Assembly: GCA_019914945.1 (NCBI GenBank)
Contig: CM034099.1
Coordinates: 11,793,001 to 11,857,000 of the forward strand
DNA: 64,000 nt
Reading direction: 5' to 3'
From: Typha latifolia
Lineage: Eukaryota > Streptophyta > Magnoliopsida > Poales > Typhaceae
Shown: positions 1 to 11,312 of the stretch, in pieces
How positions within the stretch are numbered: position 1 is the first letter of the stretch
Layout of the letters: every line of letters starts with the position of its first letter
Translations under genes and position numbers: made by a program
The notes under the pieces: generated by a model
What the model was told of the DNA's origin: nothing
The model's database searches: none
Seen by the model: the letters and a program-made list of their open reading frames with translations, nothing else

Positions 1-850
1 CTATTATTTTATAAAGTAAGGACTACATAGTCCCTAATGAATCAAGATAGAGTGAGAACCACAATTTAATTATAATTAGGTTTTTATCTATATTTTTATT
101 TTTATTTATAATTAAAAATATAGCTAGTTATAAAGATAAGTAGAAATTCTAAAACTTAGTAAATCATCATCTTTTACATGAACATATTTTAATTTGATGA
201 ACAACTAACTTTTTGCTACTTAAATATTTTTAGATCCCGAACCTCCTTATGTGAGACACCGTGGACCCTGTCAATGAGTTAACGTTTGATTGCTGGATGT
301 GAGAGATACATGGTTTGTGTCTTCTGATTAGACTGTGAGTAATCTTATCCCCTAGACGTCTTTTTCAAATTAGGTTATATTATATATTATATATATGCAT
401 GTTTTGGCTTCCAACATGATTATATGACTTTATCTAAAGATGATTATAGTCGAGTATATTTTATCATGCATGTAATTAGGTTAATCTTGGATATGAGTAT
501 GATGATGATTTATAGAGATGATTAGAGATGACTATAATGTTATAATTTTATATCTAGTTGATCTATAGCATGAGTATGCATGTTGTGATAGATTAGCATG
601 TGTATGTATGTGTTCACTACATGGTTGGAGACTACATTGTATTATTTTTCTTTTGATTCTTATTCCACATAAATTCCTATTATGCATTGACTTGTTATCG
701 TACTAGATATATGCATATGATTTATCATTTAGAAAGAAAACATAAAATATGATTGATAGGATAGTTGATAGAAAGTGTGAGTATACCCGAGTGGGCGCGA
801 GGTTTAGGACGCGCTTGGTGGATGATTGATCGCTCGACAAAGTCGCGATC
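1..850 (+). repeat. LTR family G, plus-strand copy, left part
   Basis: No gene is seen. The stretch matches, in reverse complement, the minus-strand G copy around 7230-7900, for example the 'cttatgtgagac' block near 248 and the 'gatcgctcgaca' block near 828. Copy 9573-10190 of the same family ends in GGGCGTTACA and the minus copy begins TGTAACAACC, so G looks like a long (about 3 kb) LTR with TGT...ACA ends. This copy enters from the left edge, is cut at 850 by element A1, and resumes at 5990-6052. Confidence 0.65.
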
Positions 851-1765
851 TGATACACTTAGTTAGGATCTTCTCTTATTGCATTTGGTGTTTATTTTCA
901 TTAAAATAAAATTTCTCTAGGTCGCATTTGAACGCCCTTGCGAAGGCCTACATCAGGTTCGCAAATACAAAGAACGCATATGGTGCGTCGAACGCGGTCG
1001 AGCGAGTTCGAACTCCTGCATCGTGTTCGCACATATAGAGAACGCGTTTTAGTACGTTCGAACACGATCGGGCGCGTTTGAACGCAATCGATGGGAATCC
1101 TTTAGAATTAGGGTTTCATATTGTTTAAGGACTTGTTGGCTAGCCTCTATATATATGTGGATGGCAGCCAAATTAATCATGCAATTGGATTATTGATTTC
1201 TTGCCTCTTATCTTCTCTTTAGACTTCTCCCTTCTCCCTATTCACCAACCTTCCACCTCTACCATTAGCAAGGCTTCTCCTAACTTCTAATCTCCCTCAA
1301 CTGTCGGGCCACCCCTCTTTTTTGGGATCTCGACCACTTCGTTCCCTTCGTCTACATCTTTAAACCACTTCCACAATCCACCTTCATCTCCATACCCATC
1401 CATAACCCTAACATCCACTCCACCCGTCACCACCACCAACACCCACGTTATTCTGTATTTTCGTCCCTGCTATAGTTTGAATCTGCGAAGGGCATAAATA
1501 TAAAAGTTGTAGATCAGAAACTAACCCAATTGGTTTAGTAATTTTCTAACTATCGGAGAATATTTGACAAATATTTTTCCACGGTCGCGCAGACTAATTC
1601 GTGTAATACATCTAGATCTTGAAGGAATCGTTGCATAGCCTATTTTTGGTATTGGAACTTAACAAGTGGTATCAGAGTTTAACAAATTAGTATCATAGCT
1701 TATCAATTGGTATTAGAGCATAACAATTGGTATTAGAGCCTATCAACTAGTATTAGAGCATATCA
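851..1765 (+). repeat. 5' LTR of A1
   Basis: It starts TGATACACTTAG and ends in TATCA. It holds a CpG-rich stretch of GTTCGAAC-type palindromes at 915-1095, a TATA box (ctatatatat, 1146-1156) and a pyrimidine-rich leader from 1195. Related LTRs are at 9258-9572, 15323-16110, 16542-18384 and 19766-20432. In other copies the LTR ends at the equivalent of 1664, so the last ~100 bp here are an extension made of 20 bp repeats. Confidence 0.75.
1146..1156 (+). promoter_or_regulatory. TATA box of LTR A1
   Basis: The run ctatatatat sits after the palindrome-rich upstream part and about 50 bp before the pyrimidine-rich leader. The same arrangement occurs near 5402 and as 'ctataaatatgtgg' near 15583 and 17859 in the sister LTRs. 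Confidence 0.5.
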
Positions 1766-1782
1766 ATTTAGTATCAGAGCAG
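1667..1782 (+). repeat. Array of primer-binding-site-like 20 bp repeats
   Basis: Six units of about 20 bp follow the form ttggtattagagcatatcaa. The first (1667) and last (1768-1780) keep the 'tatcagag' core of the plant tRNA-Met primer site; the middle ones have drifted (tattagagc). The last unit directly precedes unique internal sequence and is the best candidate for the working site. A three-unit version ends the 3' LTR at 5931-5990. Confidence 0.7.
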
Positions 1783-1803
1783 GCGAACCTCAGACCTCCA
1801 TTA

Positions 1804-2411
1804 ATGGTTGAAACAAGGAAGATGACATCAACAAGGAGACCTATAGAGAGCACACCGACAAAGGAGGACTCAATCCACGATTACCCTAACCGTGAGGTCG
1901 ATTCCTTTGGAGCGACCATGGTAGGACCGAGTTAACTAACGCCCATGAGTGCGAATATGGATGAAATTAGGGGTATGTTCCATACATTGATGCATAGAGT
2001 TGACTCAATTCAAAAAGATCATAATGATTTCAAGGAATATGTCAAGAACCGATTTGATTCGTTATCTCCTCGAAGGCGATCGGAGTTCCAAGAAGGACCA
2101 GCGGTGGGACCCCATCGAACTGATACCCCAGAGGTCTAGGTGCGTCATGCGAGTGTCAATGATCCCCTCTTACCTATGCACACACATCATTCCCCACCTC
2201 CATTGCAAAACCCAAGACCGGCGGTGGTGGAACCCGAGAGGCGTGCGGTACCAGTGCACTTCGTCGGTGAGGATGATGATGAGGTTGTTGATGATGGAGA
2301 GTGTCTAGAGGAGGTCCATGAGAAGACCGTTGAGCAGGGTGCGGAGGAAGATATCCAAGCTGAAACCTCGATGCATGCATATTTGGGTACTTTCACGGCG
2401 AGGATGTTATG
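1804..2411 (+). pseudogene. A1 gag remnant, capsid and nucleocapsid deleted
   Basis: A start at 1804 opens a short frame that stops at 1933-1935, and a second frame runs from 1945 in the same phase as the protease. It encodes a coiled-coil-like start (MDEIRGMFHTLMHRV) and an acidic linker. No retrotrans-gag capsid domain and no CCHC zinc knuckle are present between it and the protease at 2440, although a complete gag would need about 1 kb. An in-frame stop separates 1945-2139 from 2140-2412. Confidence 0.6.
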
Positions 2412-2439
2412 AGCAGACAGACTTGTTAGAAAGCATTGT

Positions 2440-5280
2440 GTGCACATCCTCATCGATTCGGGGAGTACACACAACTTTCTAGACGAAAGGTTAGTGAGGA
2501 GATTAGGTTTGGATGCCGAACTAACCATGGGATTTGGCATTGCTATTGAAGACGGCATGAAGCTTAAGGTGGAGAGCTTATGTCGCCGGGTCGGGATACG
2601 GGTGCAAGGACACGACATTATTATGGACTTGTATTAGTTGGCACTGCGAGGAGTGGACATTGTCCTTGGTGCTCATTGGTTATAGAGTTTGGGACCGGTC
2701 ACATTTGATTTTCGGAGCATGTAGATGAAATATAAACAAGAAAACAAAGATGGGCGGTTTGATGGTGTTTAGTCTTCGCCGATTCATACGATGCAGCCTA
2801 TGATGGGGCTGTCTTGTGCGTATGATTTGGCCTATCTTTTTTAGTTAGGACCAGTAGGAGATGAGCCTCAAATGAGTTCAAGTACTACCATTGAATTGTC
2901 TAATTTATTAGATAACTTTTTTAGACTGTTTGAGGAGCCAGAGGAGTTTCCACCGAGGAGAGCGACGGACCATCGCATAGATATTGTACCCAGAGTTGCA
3001 CCGACAAACGTGAGGACATATCGGTATCCACATGTGGAAAAAGAAGTTATCTCAAAGATGATTGCCGAGATGTTGGAGCAAGGTCTCATTCAACCAAGTC
3101 ATAGCTCATACTCATCCCCCGTGCTATTGGTGCGAAAAAGGACGGGATATGACATTTTTGTGTCGACTATCGGGCACTAAATGCTATTACCGTCAAGGAT
3201 CGGTATCCAATTCCGGTTATCGAGGAGTTTTTGGACGAGCTTGCAGGGGCAACTATATTTAGTAAGCTTGACTTGAGGGCCGGGTATCATCAAATTAGAG
3301 TTCACCCGGCGATGTGCACAAAACTGCATTTTAGACTCCGGATAGGCATTACGTGTTCCGGGTGATGCCTTTTGGTCTCACCAATGCTCTAGCTACCTTT
3401 CAAGGTCTCATGAATGATATATTTCGGTCTCTCTTGCGAAGGTATGTCTTGGTATTTTTTTACGATATTTTGGTGTATAGCAGGACTGAATTGGAGCATG
3501 GGCGGCATGTGCAGGATATGCTAAATTTGTTGAAGCAAAACCAATTAAAATCAAGAAGTCCAAGTGCCTATGGGGAGTACCACAAGTGGAGTATTTAGGC
3601 CATATCATTTCAGCGGATGGTGTAGCGGCGGATCCTCAAGAGATTGCATATATGACCGCTTGGCCTATTCCTACTACTACCACTGAATTGAGAGGATTTT
3701 TTGGGCTAACTAGATATTATCGACGCTTCATCGCCGGATATGGCAAGATCGCTGCTCCACTCACTTATTTTTTGAATAAGGACTCTTTTAGATGGACGGA
3801 TGAAGCCACTTCAGCCTTTGAAAAACTAAAAACAGTAATGACAACGGCACCCGTTCTAGCGCTACCAAACTTCACCAAAGAATTCATTGTGGAATGTGAT
3901 GCGTCGGGTGTTGGCATGCGAGCTGTACTTATGCAAGGAGGACGTCCCATAGCCTTTCCTAGTAAGTCTTTATCACAAAAATCTCAGCAATTATCGACTT
4001 ATGAGAGAGAGATATTGACAATTCTGCATGTGGTGATAAAGTGGAGGCCTTACTTGACCAGTAGATGATTTATTATCCGAACTGATCAAAAGAGCCTTTC
4101 ATACTTTATGGGACAGCGCATAACACTCCGACACAACAGCGATAGGTCACAAAATTGCTGGGATATGATTATGAAATCCAATACAAGAAGGGAACGGAAA
4201 ATAGAGCGGCAGATGCACTATCGCGCCAACTCGATACCGCCAAGCTTGCAGCCTATTTATCTCCCACCTTTTCCTCCCTTGACGAGCTGAGGTATGCATG
4301 TACATTTGACCTAGATATTTTTAGATTATTGCAGGAGGTGATGGATGATCCGTAGCGTCATCTAGAGTTGGAAAATCGATGCGGGTTATTGCTGGACCGC
4401 GGACGCATTCAAGTGCCCCCAAATGATGGATTGCGGCAGAAATTGTTGGAGCACTTCCACCATATTCCAGAGGATGGTCATGAGGGTGTCTTGAGGACAT
4501 ATAGGAGGATATCTCAGAGTTTCATGTGGCTAGGATTGAGGCGGGAAGTGAGGAGTTTTGTCCGTGTTTGCGAAGTCTGTCAAAGGACTAAAGGCAACCA
4601 TATTGAAACCGACCAGATTACTATATCCTTCACCTATACCGGACCATATTTGGGAAGATATTTCTATGGATTTCATAGATTGTCTTTTGCTGGTACATGA
4701 TTATTCTGTTATCTTTGTGGAGATTGATAGATTGAGTAAGTATGCACACTTTTCGACATTGTCACATCCATTTTTAGCCAAGTTGGTGGCTAAAATTTTT
4801 ATTAGAGATATTGCTCGGTTATATGGCATGCCAGGCACGATTGTCTCGGATCGTGATCGTGTATTTATGAGCGACTTTTGAACTAAGTTTTTTAGGTTGC
4901 AGAGGACTCAATTGAACTTAAGTTCGGCCTACCATCTGCAGACGGATGGCCAAATCGAGATGGTCAATTGAGGCATTGAGTAGTACTTGAGGTGCTTTGT
5001 GGGAGAGATGCCGAGACGATGGTTGGAGTTCTTACCATGGGCGGAGTGGTCTTATAACACCGCATACCATAGTAGCATTGGCATGACTCTATTTGAGGTG
5101 GTGTATGGATGCACGGCTCCGACGTTACGCGCTTATGATCCAGTGGCATCTGCAGATCGTATGGAGGTGAATTTAGCTTTGATGGATAGAGACGCCACAT
5201 TGAGGAGGTTGCGTGCTCATCTAAAACTTGCTCAAAACCGTATGAAGCAAGTTTATGATCGTAGCCATAGGAAGCAGGAG
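2440..5280 (+). pseudogene. A1 pol pseudogene (protease, RT, RNase H, integrase)
   Basis: Domains in order: an aspartic protease with the active-site motif LIDSGSTHNF (2440-2637); RT start at 2872-3160; RT palm at 3353-3598, where VMPFGLTNA is intact but the catalytic YxDD is altered to FYDI; RNase H from 3586 with VECDASGVG and a later AADALSR; the integrase HHCC zinc finger at 4437-4600; the integrase core at 4620-4881 with MDFID and VSDRDRVF; and a core tail at 4987-5280. At least six stops or frameshifts separate these blocks, and the first RT aspartate region lies across a frame break near 3175. The frame runs from integrase directly into LTR sequence at about 5280, so the integrase C-terminal domain is deleted. 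Confidence 0.85.
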
Positions 5281-5989
5281 TTCGGACGCTTGCATTACGT
5301 TCGCACATCTAGAGAACGTGTTTTTGGTGCGTTGAAACGTGATCGACGGGCATCCTAAAGAATTAGGGTTTCATATTATTTTAGGACTTGTTGTCTAGCC
5401 TCTATATATATGTGGATGGCAGCCAAATTCATCATGCAATTGGACTATTGATTTCTTGCCTATTATCTTCTCTCTAGACTTCTCTCTCCTCCCTCTTCAC
5501 CAACCTTCTACCTCTACCGTTGGCAAGGCTTCTCCTAACTTCTAATCTCTCTCGACTGTCGGGCCACTCCTCTTCTTTGGAATCTCGACCACTCCGTTTT
5601 CTTTGTCTACATCATTAAACCACTTCCACAATCCACCTTCATCTCCATACCCATCCATAACCCTAACATCCACTCCACCCGTCACCACTATCATCACCCA
5701 CGTTATTATGTGTTTTCGTCCCTACTACAGTTCGAATCTATGAAGGGCGTAAATATGAAAGTTATAGATTAGGAAGTTACGGATTTAAATCAATTAGTTT
5801 AGTAATTTTATAACTACCAAAAAATATTTAACGAATATTTTCCCACGATCGCGTAGACTGATTCTTGTAATACATTCAGATCTTGAAGGAATCGTTGCGT
5901 AGCCTATTTTTAGTATCGGAACTTAACAAGTGGTATTAGTGTTTATCAAATTGGTATTAGAGCTTATCAATTGGTATGAGAGCCTAACA
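5279..5989 (+). repeat. 3' LTR of A1, 5'-truncated
   Basis: The sequence from 5279 aligns with the 5' LTR from about 1006 onward: shared GTTCGCACAT, the TATA region near 5402 and the pyrimidine leader. The first ~155 bp of the LTR and the polypurine tract are missing. It ends in three primer-site-like 20 bp units and 'cctaaca' at 5989. Confidence 0.75.
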
Positions 5990-6052
5990 AGATCTTGTTG
6001 GCCTTATGTCCGGGGTCATTAGTCTTTGTGCGCAGTAGACATTCGAACATAG
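5990..6052 (+). repeat. LTR family G, plus-strand copy, right part
   Basis: It resumes the G sequence after A1 (ttgttggccttatgtccg) and matches the minus copy near 7230-7180. It stops at about 6052, where the minus-strand G copy begins, making a head-to-head junction. Confidence 0.6.
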
Positions 6053-9000
6053 GCACGTGCACACCCACGCACCCACACGGCATGCACGTTGCACACGACA
6101 GGACGGGCGGGGCCCATCACGCACAGATACTCCTATGCACATATAATCATGACATCATCAAATAAAATATGCTAACCTATCCATGATCATATAATCCATC
6201 ACCAAATAAATTATACTACTAACCAAATAAACCTGTTAACATAAGAATATCCAAGTCCACAATAATATACACTAGACCACTATATAATTTGGCAGGACCC
6301 ACATAGGCCACAACAAACCATCAAGATATAACTAAAATAACTAATATAAGAGTACACTATGATTCGACCTATATTATACAAATCATCGTCTAATACAAAA
6401 GAGTACAAATATCAAATACTCGTACAACTCAATTTTTATATAAATTATCATCTATACCATCTCGCATATATAGCTCACCTCATCATCGCTCTAAAATATC
6501 TTCTCAAGATATCTCAAATCGCTATCACGTACCACATATTTGAGGGGTTAGAAAATAAATAAAAAGAGAGTAATGAGCAAAAGACTCAGTGAATAGACAT
6601 TATCCCGAATCAGTGATGCCAAATAGAGAGTAAATCATGTACTAGATAATATGAATCATAAAAAACATCATGTCATGAATGAATATACGAATCTATCCTC
6701 AATAATACATAAATAAAAAGTAGATAACATGTCATAACTGATAAATTATAAAATTCTCGACAATGAATAAACAGATCTCCATGTCATGCTATCATCATAA
6801 CTCTCTCAAATATGACACATGATACATGCTGACCATGACGATGCTATGATATCAAATGCAATCATATATGATGTATATTGACTACTCAATAATCAGGTAA
6901 TCAGATGATAATGAAATCATATGTATTTCTCAACATCTCAGTCATCAATGTCCATTCTATATATCATCATCATACTAGACCACTGTGCATAGTCAACACC
7001 TGGTACCCGGTCTCAACATCATGTCCGAAGGCTCAGAGCATACTCCGCCACCCGTAAAAGTATCTCAAATATAACCATACCCAGCACTCATAAGGGTATC
7101 AACATCCATCCAGACCGGGCACCCTTCTAGCTGATAGAAACCTCGTGAGGATAACTCGCCAGATATGCCCTGGCGAACGACATGGGTCTGAATGTCTGCT
7201 ACGCACACAGACTAACGACCTCGGACGTAAGGCCAACAGGATCGCGACTATGTCGAGCGATCAATCATCTCCAAGCACGCCCTAACTCTCACGCCCACTC
7301 GGGTATCCTCACGCTTTCTATCAACTATCCTATCAATCACATTTCATGCTTTCCTTCTAAATGCAAGATCATATGCATATATCCAGTACGATAGCAAATC
7401 AACACATAATAGGAATTTAGGTGGAAAAGGAATCAAGAGAAAAAAATTATGCAATGTAGTCTCCAATCGTGTACCTAACACATGCATACTCCTGCTAGTC
7501 TATCACATGCACACTCATATTAGAGATCATCTCGGTATAAAATTATAACAGTATAATCATCTCCAATAATCTCTATATATCACTAATGTACTCATATCCC
7601 ATATCAACCTAATCAAATATACATGATAAAATATGCTTGACTAAAATCATCTCTAGATAAAGTCATATAATCATGCTGGAGGCCAAAACATGCATGTACA
7701 TAATATATAATATATCATAATTTGAGAAAGGCGTCTAGTGGATAAGATTACTCACTATCTGATTAGAAGACACGAACCGCGCATCTCTCACGTCCGTCAG
7801 TCCAACATCAACTCATCGTCAAGGTCCACGGGGTCTCACATAAGGGGTTCGGATTTAAAAATGTTTAAGTAATATAAAGTTAGTTATTTATCCAATCGGG
7901 ATCTATTTGTGTAACATATGATAATTTATTAGGTTTAAAATGTCTTATTTTGTTTTTATTAAATAATTTGATCTATATCATATATTAATTATAATAATAT
8001 TAATATGTTATTATTCTAATTGTAGATTTATTTATAAAACTATAGTTTGCTAATTATATATTAAGTATATAATAGTCAATCTCTTTTGGTTAAAAAAACG
8101 TAAAAGAGCTACATGTACAATAATATAATTTAAAATACAAGCACCTATATTATATAATATTATATAATTATACTTTAATTATTTTGTCACTATTATCCTT
8201 ACTAAACAAATTTAGAGTTGCATATAAAATAATCTTTACTTAATCATATAATATAAACATTAAGTAAGCCTACTATTGTATTACATGCATAATAATGTAT
8301 AATAAGTTGTACATATATATATGCCTAATTATAAAGACATGTATTAATCTAATAAAAATATATGAAGTTAAAAATATATTTATGTACAAATATTTATAAT
8401 TATAATTAATTGAATTTACACTAATTACACTTATCTAATAGCCATGTTATTAAATATATCTATTCTTGAAAAATTAAACTAAAAATCTAATTTAGATTAA
8501 CTAAATAACATAATTAATTTAGACGTGTTTTATTACTAGAGAAGGTAAAACGAAGAGAGGAAAAAGAAGTAGAGGAAAAGAAGAAGAAGAAGAAGAAGGG
8601 AAGGGAGCAAGGCTCACCTAGAATGCGACGGTAGCGGTGGCGACGGCGACAGTGGCAGGCTGGCGTCGGTAAGAGAAGGGAAAACTGTCGGCAAGAAGGA
8701 GAGAAAGAGAGAGGAGGGTAAGAGAGAGAGAATGAGAGAGTTAGAGAGAGAGCACTAAAGAGAGAGAAGGCGGTGAGAGGTGCGTCGGCGACATCGGCGA
8801 TGACGAGAAGCCGATGGCGAGAAGGAGAGAAAGAGAGGAGGGTAAGAGGGAGAGTGAGAGAGAACACGTGAGTTAGAGATAGAGAGCTATAGAGAGAGAG
8901 AGGCGGTGGAGGGGGGTTGCGGCGGCGATAGCAGCGACGGCGATGGTAGGCTGGCGTCGGCAAGAGAGAGAGAGAAAGAAAATAAGTGAGAGAGAGAGAC

Positions 9001-9257
9001 CGAAAGAGAGGGAGAGAGATTTAGAGGGAGAGAGAGAGAGGCGGTGAAAGAGGGAGGAGCGGTGGCGCCGGGGCCCGCCGTGGCCAGCTGGCCGTAGCCG
9101 GTTGGTTACGACACCGGCGGTGGGCGCGTGGCGCCTCACCAAGCAAGCTGCTCATGCAACTTGCATGGGCATGAGGCCGGCCACGTCGTGCCCAAATTAT
9201 TATTATTATTTATTTTATTATTTTTTTTTATTTTTTTTATTAGGGTAGGTTGTTACA
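6053..9257 (-). repeat. LTR family G, minus-strand copy (~3.2 kb)
   Basis: Read on the minus strand it starts TGTAACAACCTACCC at 9257 and runs to about 6053, where only the last ~15 bases of the expected end are missing compared with 9573-10190. It holds a purine-rich simple-sequence tract (8540-9070) in its 5' half. No coding sequence is seen; the short open frames in it are chance. The length fits the long LTRs of some plant gypsy lineages. It may be a solo LTR, but no target duplication is visible at the damaged inner end. Confidence 0.6.
8540..9070. repeat. GA-rich simple-sequence tract
   Basis: Long runs of GAGA/AGAGAG with scattered GGCGGCGA blocks. Its reverse strand gives open frames rich in Ser, Leu and Pro, which are composition artefacts rather than genes. 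It lies inside LTR G. Confidence 0.8.
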
Positions 9258-9572
9258 ATTATGAAGTTGGTTGCTATCCACATATTTATGGAGGCTAGCC
9301 AACAAGTCCTAAAATAATATGTAACCCTAATTCTGGAAGATTCCCGCCGTTCGCATTGGAACGCGCCCGATTGCATTCAAACACACAAAAGACATTCTCT
9401 GTATGCGTTCGAATGCACAATATGCGTTTTCTGTATTTGCGAACTTGATGCACGAGTTCGCAAAGGCATTCGAACGCGACCCCACTTGCGTTCGAACGCG
9501 ACTTACAAATATTTTATTTTAATAAAAATAAACAACTAATGTAGTAAGAAAAGATCCTAACTAAATGTATCA
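9258..9572 (-). repeat. Partial A-family LTR, 5' half
   Basis: In reverse complement it starts TGATACATTTAGTTAGG, contains the GTTCGAAC-type palindromes, and breaks off at 9258 just past the TATA region. The missing half was probably lost when the neighbouring G copy arrived or by deletion. Confidence 0.7.
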
Positions 9573-10190
9573 ACATGATGCTCTTTCTAGTTCATATTAT
9601 CCAGTACAAGATTTACTCTTTGTTTGTCATCACTGATTTAGGGTAAGGTCTATTCATTGAGCCTTTTGCTCGTAACTCTCTTTATTTCTTTTCTAACCCC
9701 CTCAGATATGTGATATGTGATATGTGATAGCGACTTGAGATATCCCTAGAATATATTTTAGATTGATGAGGTGAGCTATATGTGTGAGATGGTATAGATG
9801 ATAATTTGTATAGAAATTGAGTGGTATCATTGTTTGTTATAATTGTACTTTATTGTGTCAGACAATAATTTATATAATACATGTCAGATTATAGTGTACT
9901 CGTGTATTAGTTGTTTAGTTGTATCTTGATGGTTTGTCATGGCCTATGTGGGTCCTGCTAGATTATGTAGCGGTCTAGTGTATATTATTGTGGACTTGGA
10001 TATTCATATATTAACATGTTTATTTGGTTGAGAGTATGAATTATTTAGTGTTGGATTATGTGAGCATAGATATATTAGCAGGTAGTATTTGATGATGTTA
10101 TGATTGTATGTGCACAGGAGTGTGTGTGCGCTGCGCATGTCGTGTGGGCGTGTGGGCATGCATGTGTCCGTGCCGGGCTAGGGCGTTACA
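9573..10190 (+). repeat. LTR family G, third copy, 3' part
   Basis: It matches the reverse complement of 6060-6690 over its whole length, including the 'gatggtatagatgataattt' block. It ends cleanly in GGGCTAGGGCGTTACA and so defines the 3' terminus of the family. Confidence 0.7.
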
Positions 10191-10640
10191 GATCAACTGC
10201 TACGAGTAATCTATATTGGTTTGTTCTAGGCATACGGTAAAGTTTGGACACAAATTTATAGTTCAGATCTCTCCAAGTGGTGATCGAGTTAGGCTCTAAG
10301 TGATTCAACTAAGCTTTTGCTTGGTATTTCAATGAAAAAGAAAAGAGCCTTAGCCTAACAGATTCATCAGAAAAGTTTTGAAATTTGAATGTTGAACAAA
10401 TATCCAAGAATTCTCTCATTTTTCTTACCATAAAAAGTAGGAAGCAATTGAAGGATGGCAGGTTTTAATTCAAAATGAGTTGCATTAGTGTTAGGTAACA
10501 CAATGCATTTTGAAGGTTAGGTTCCATTAGGGGCAAATCGCTCTTGTAAAGTTATGGTATCATTGTGAACCGATTGATGGGTTTCAGTCATTTCTTCCCT
10601 AGCAAGCTGACCTGAACTATCTCGAATCCAACCAATTTCT
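10191..10640 (-). pseudogene. Gypsy gag capsid fragment, Athila/Tat-like
   Basis: On the minus strand, 10490 to 10200 reads in pieces as a plant retrotransposon gag: FELKPAILQLLPTFYG, then VRLRLFSFSLKYQAKA, then SITTW, with two frame changes and stops between. This order (ELKP, LRLFPFSL.DKAK.WL, ITTW) is the hallmark of the Athila/Tat capsid region. The piece ends at the G terminus at 10190. Upstream sequence to about 11290 may be its leader, but nothing coding can be read there. Confidence 0.65.
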
Positions 10641-11312
10641 AAGTTTTAAAAAGGCTTAACAAACACAAATTTTACCAAGCAAATCAGAGTCAATAGTTTG
10701 TGTTTTTAAAGTATAATATGAGAGTAAGCAAAATTTTTTTTTCAATTCTAATCTTGTAGAGAATCACTTCTCTCCTAATTATAGAGCTCCTACTCCCTTT
10801 CAGAGTAAACTAGAAGATTACCAGTTAAGACCTACCAAAATATTTGCATAAAATCTGGAAAAAATCTGCATGAAATATGCTAGAAATCTGTCGCATTAGG
10901 TGGGTAATTTGCTTGGCTGAAATTGCTGCTCAAATAGGAATTTAAAATTTTGCTAGAATTGGAGCTAAAAATCTACTGCATTAGGTGAAAATTCCTTTCT
11001 AAAATTCTACAACTTGATAGAGATTTGATTGTTGACAATCTGTTCCTTGATAAAAGAAGAATGAATTTTGACTCATAGTTTGACTTAAGCATGACTTGAA
11101 AGATGAGAAGTATATTCAATTGGTTAGTAGTGGCTAAGCCTAATTCTGGTTTGAGCCCAAATTTGACCATTTTTAGTGATTAAATGAGATTCAATTGATC
11201 AAAGGTCTACATATAACTAAAATATATTAATTAGTTGAAATAAAATATTCACATTTAATAATTTGGGCATAACAAATATTACAATTATGAATTTAATAGG
11301 TTCCTCCCAAAG
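10641..11312. other. AT-rich stretch, no gene
   Basis: Possibly leader of the gag fragment at 10191-10640. I see no open frame with a recognisable motif and no terminal repeats. Confidence 0.5.

Larger units (their letters stand above)
851..5989 (+). mobile_element. Decayed Ty3/gypsy LTR retrotransposon A1
   Basis: The order is 5' LTR, primer-site array, shortened gag, protease, reverse transcriptase, RNase H, integrase, partial 3' LTR. It sits inside G: the flanks read GCGATC before and AGATCTTGTTGGCC after, and the uninterrupted G copy at 7219-7256 (minus) runs straight through this point. The target duplication is about 5 bp, CGATC versus AGATC. Many stops and frameshifts make it non-functional. 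The integrase C-terminus and the first part of the 3' LTR are missing, with the two joined directly near 5280. Confidence 0.85.

Noticed and set aside
1667..1782. 20 bp-period repeats as a CRISPR-like array
   Set aside because: There are no unique spacers; the units are contiguous and match a retrotransposon primer site in a plant genome.
8514..9142. 149- and 89-codon minus-strand frames
   Set aside because: GA-rich simple sequence within LTR G; no domain.
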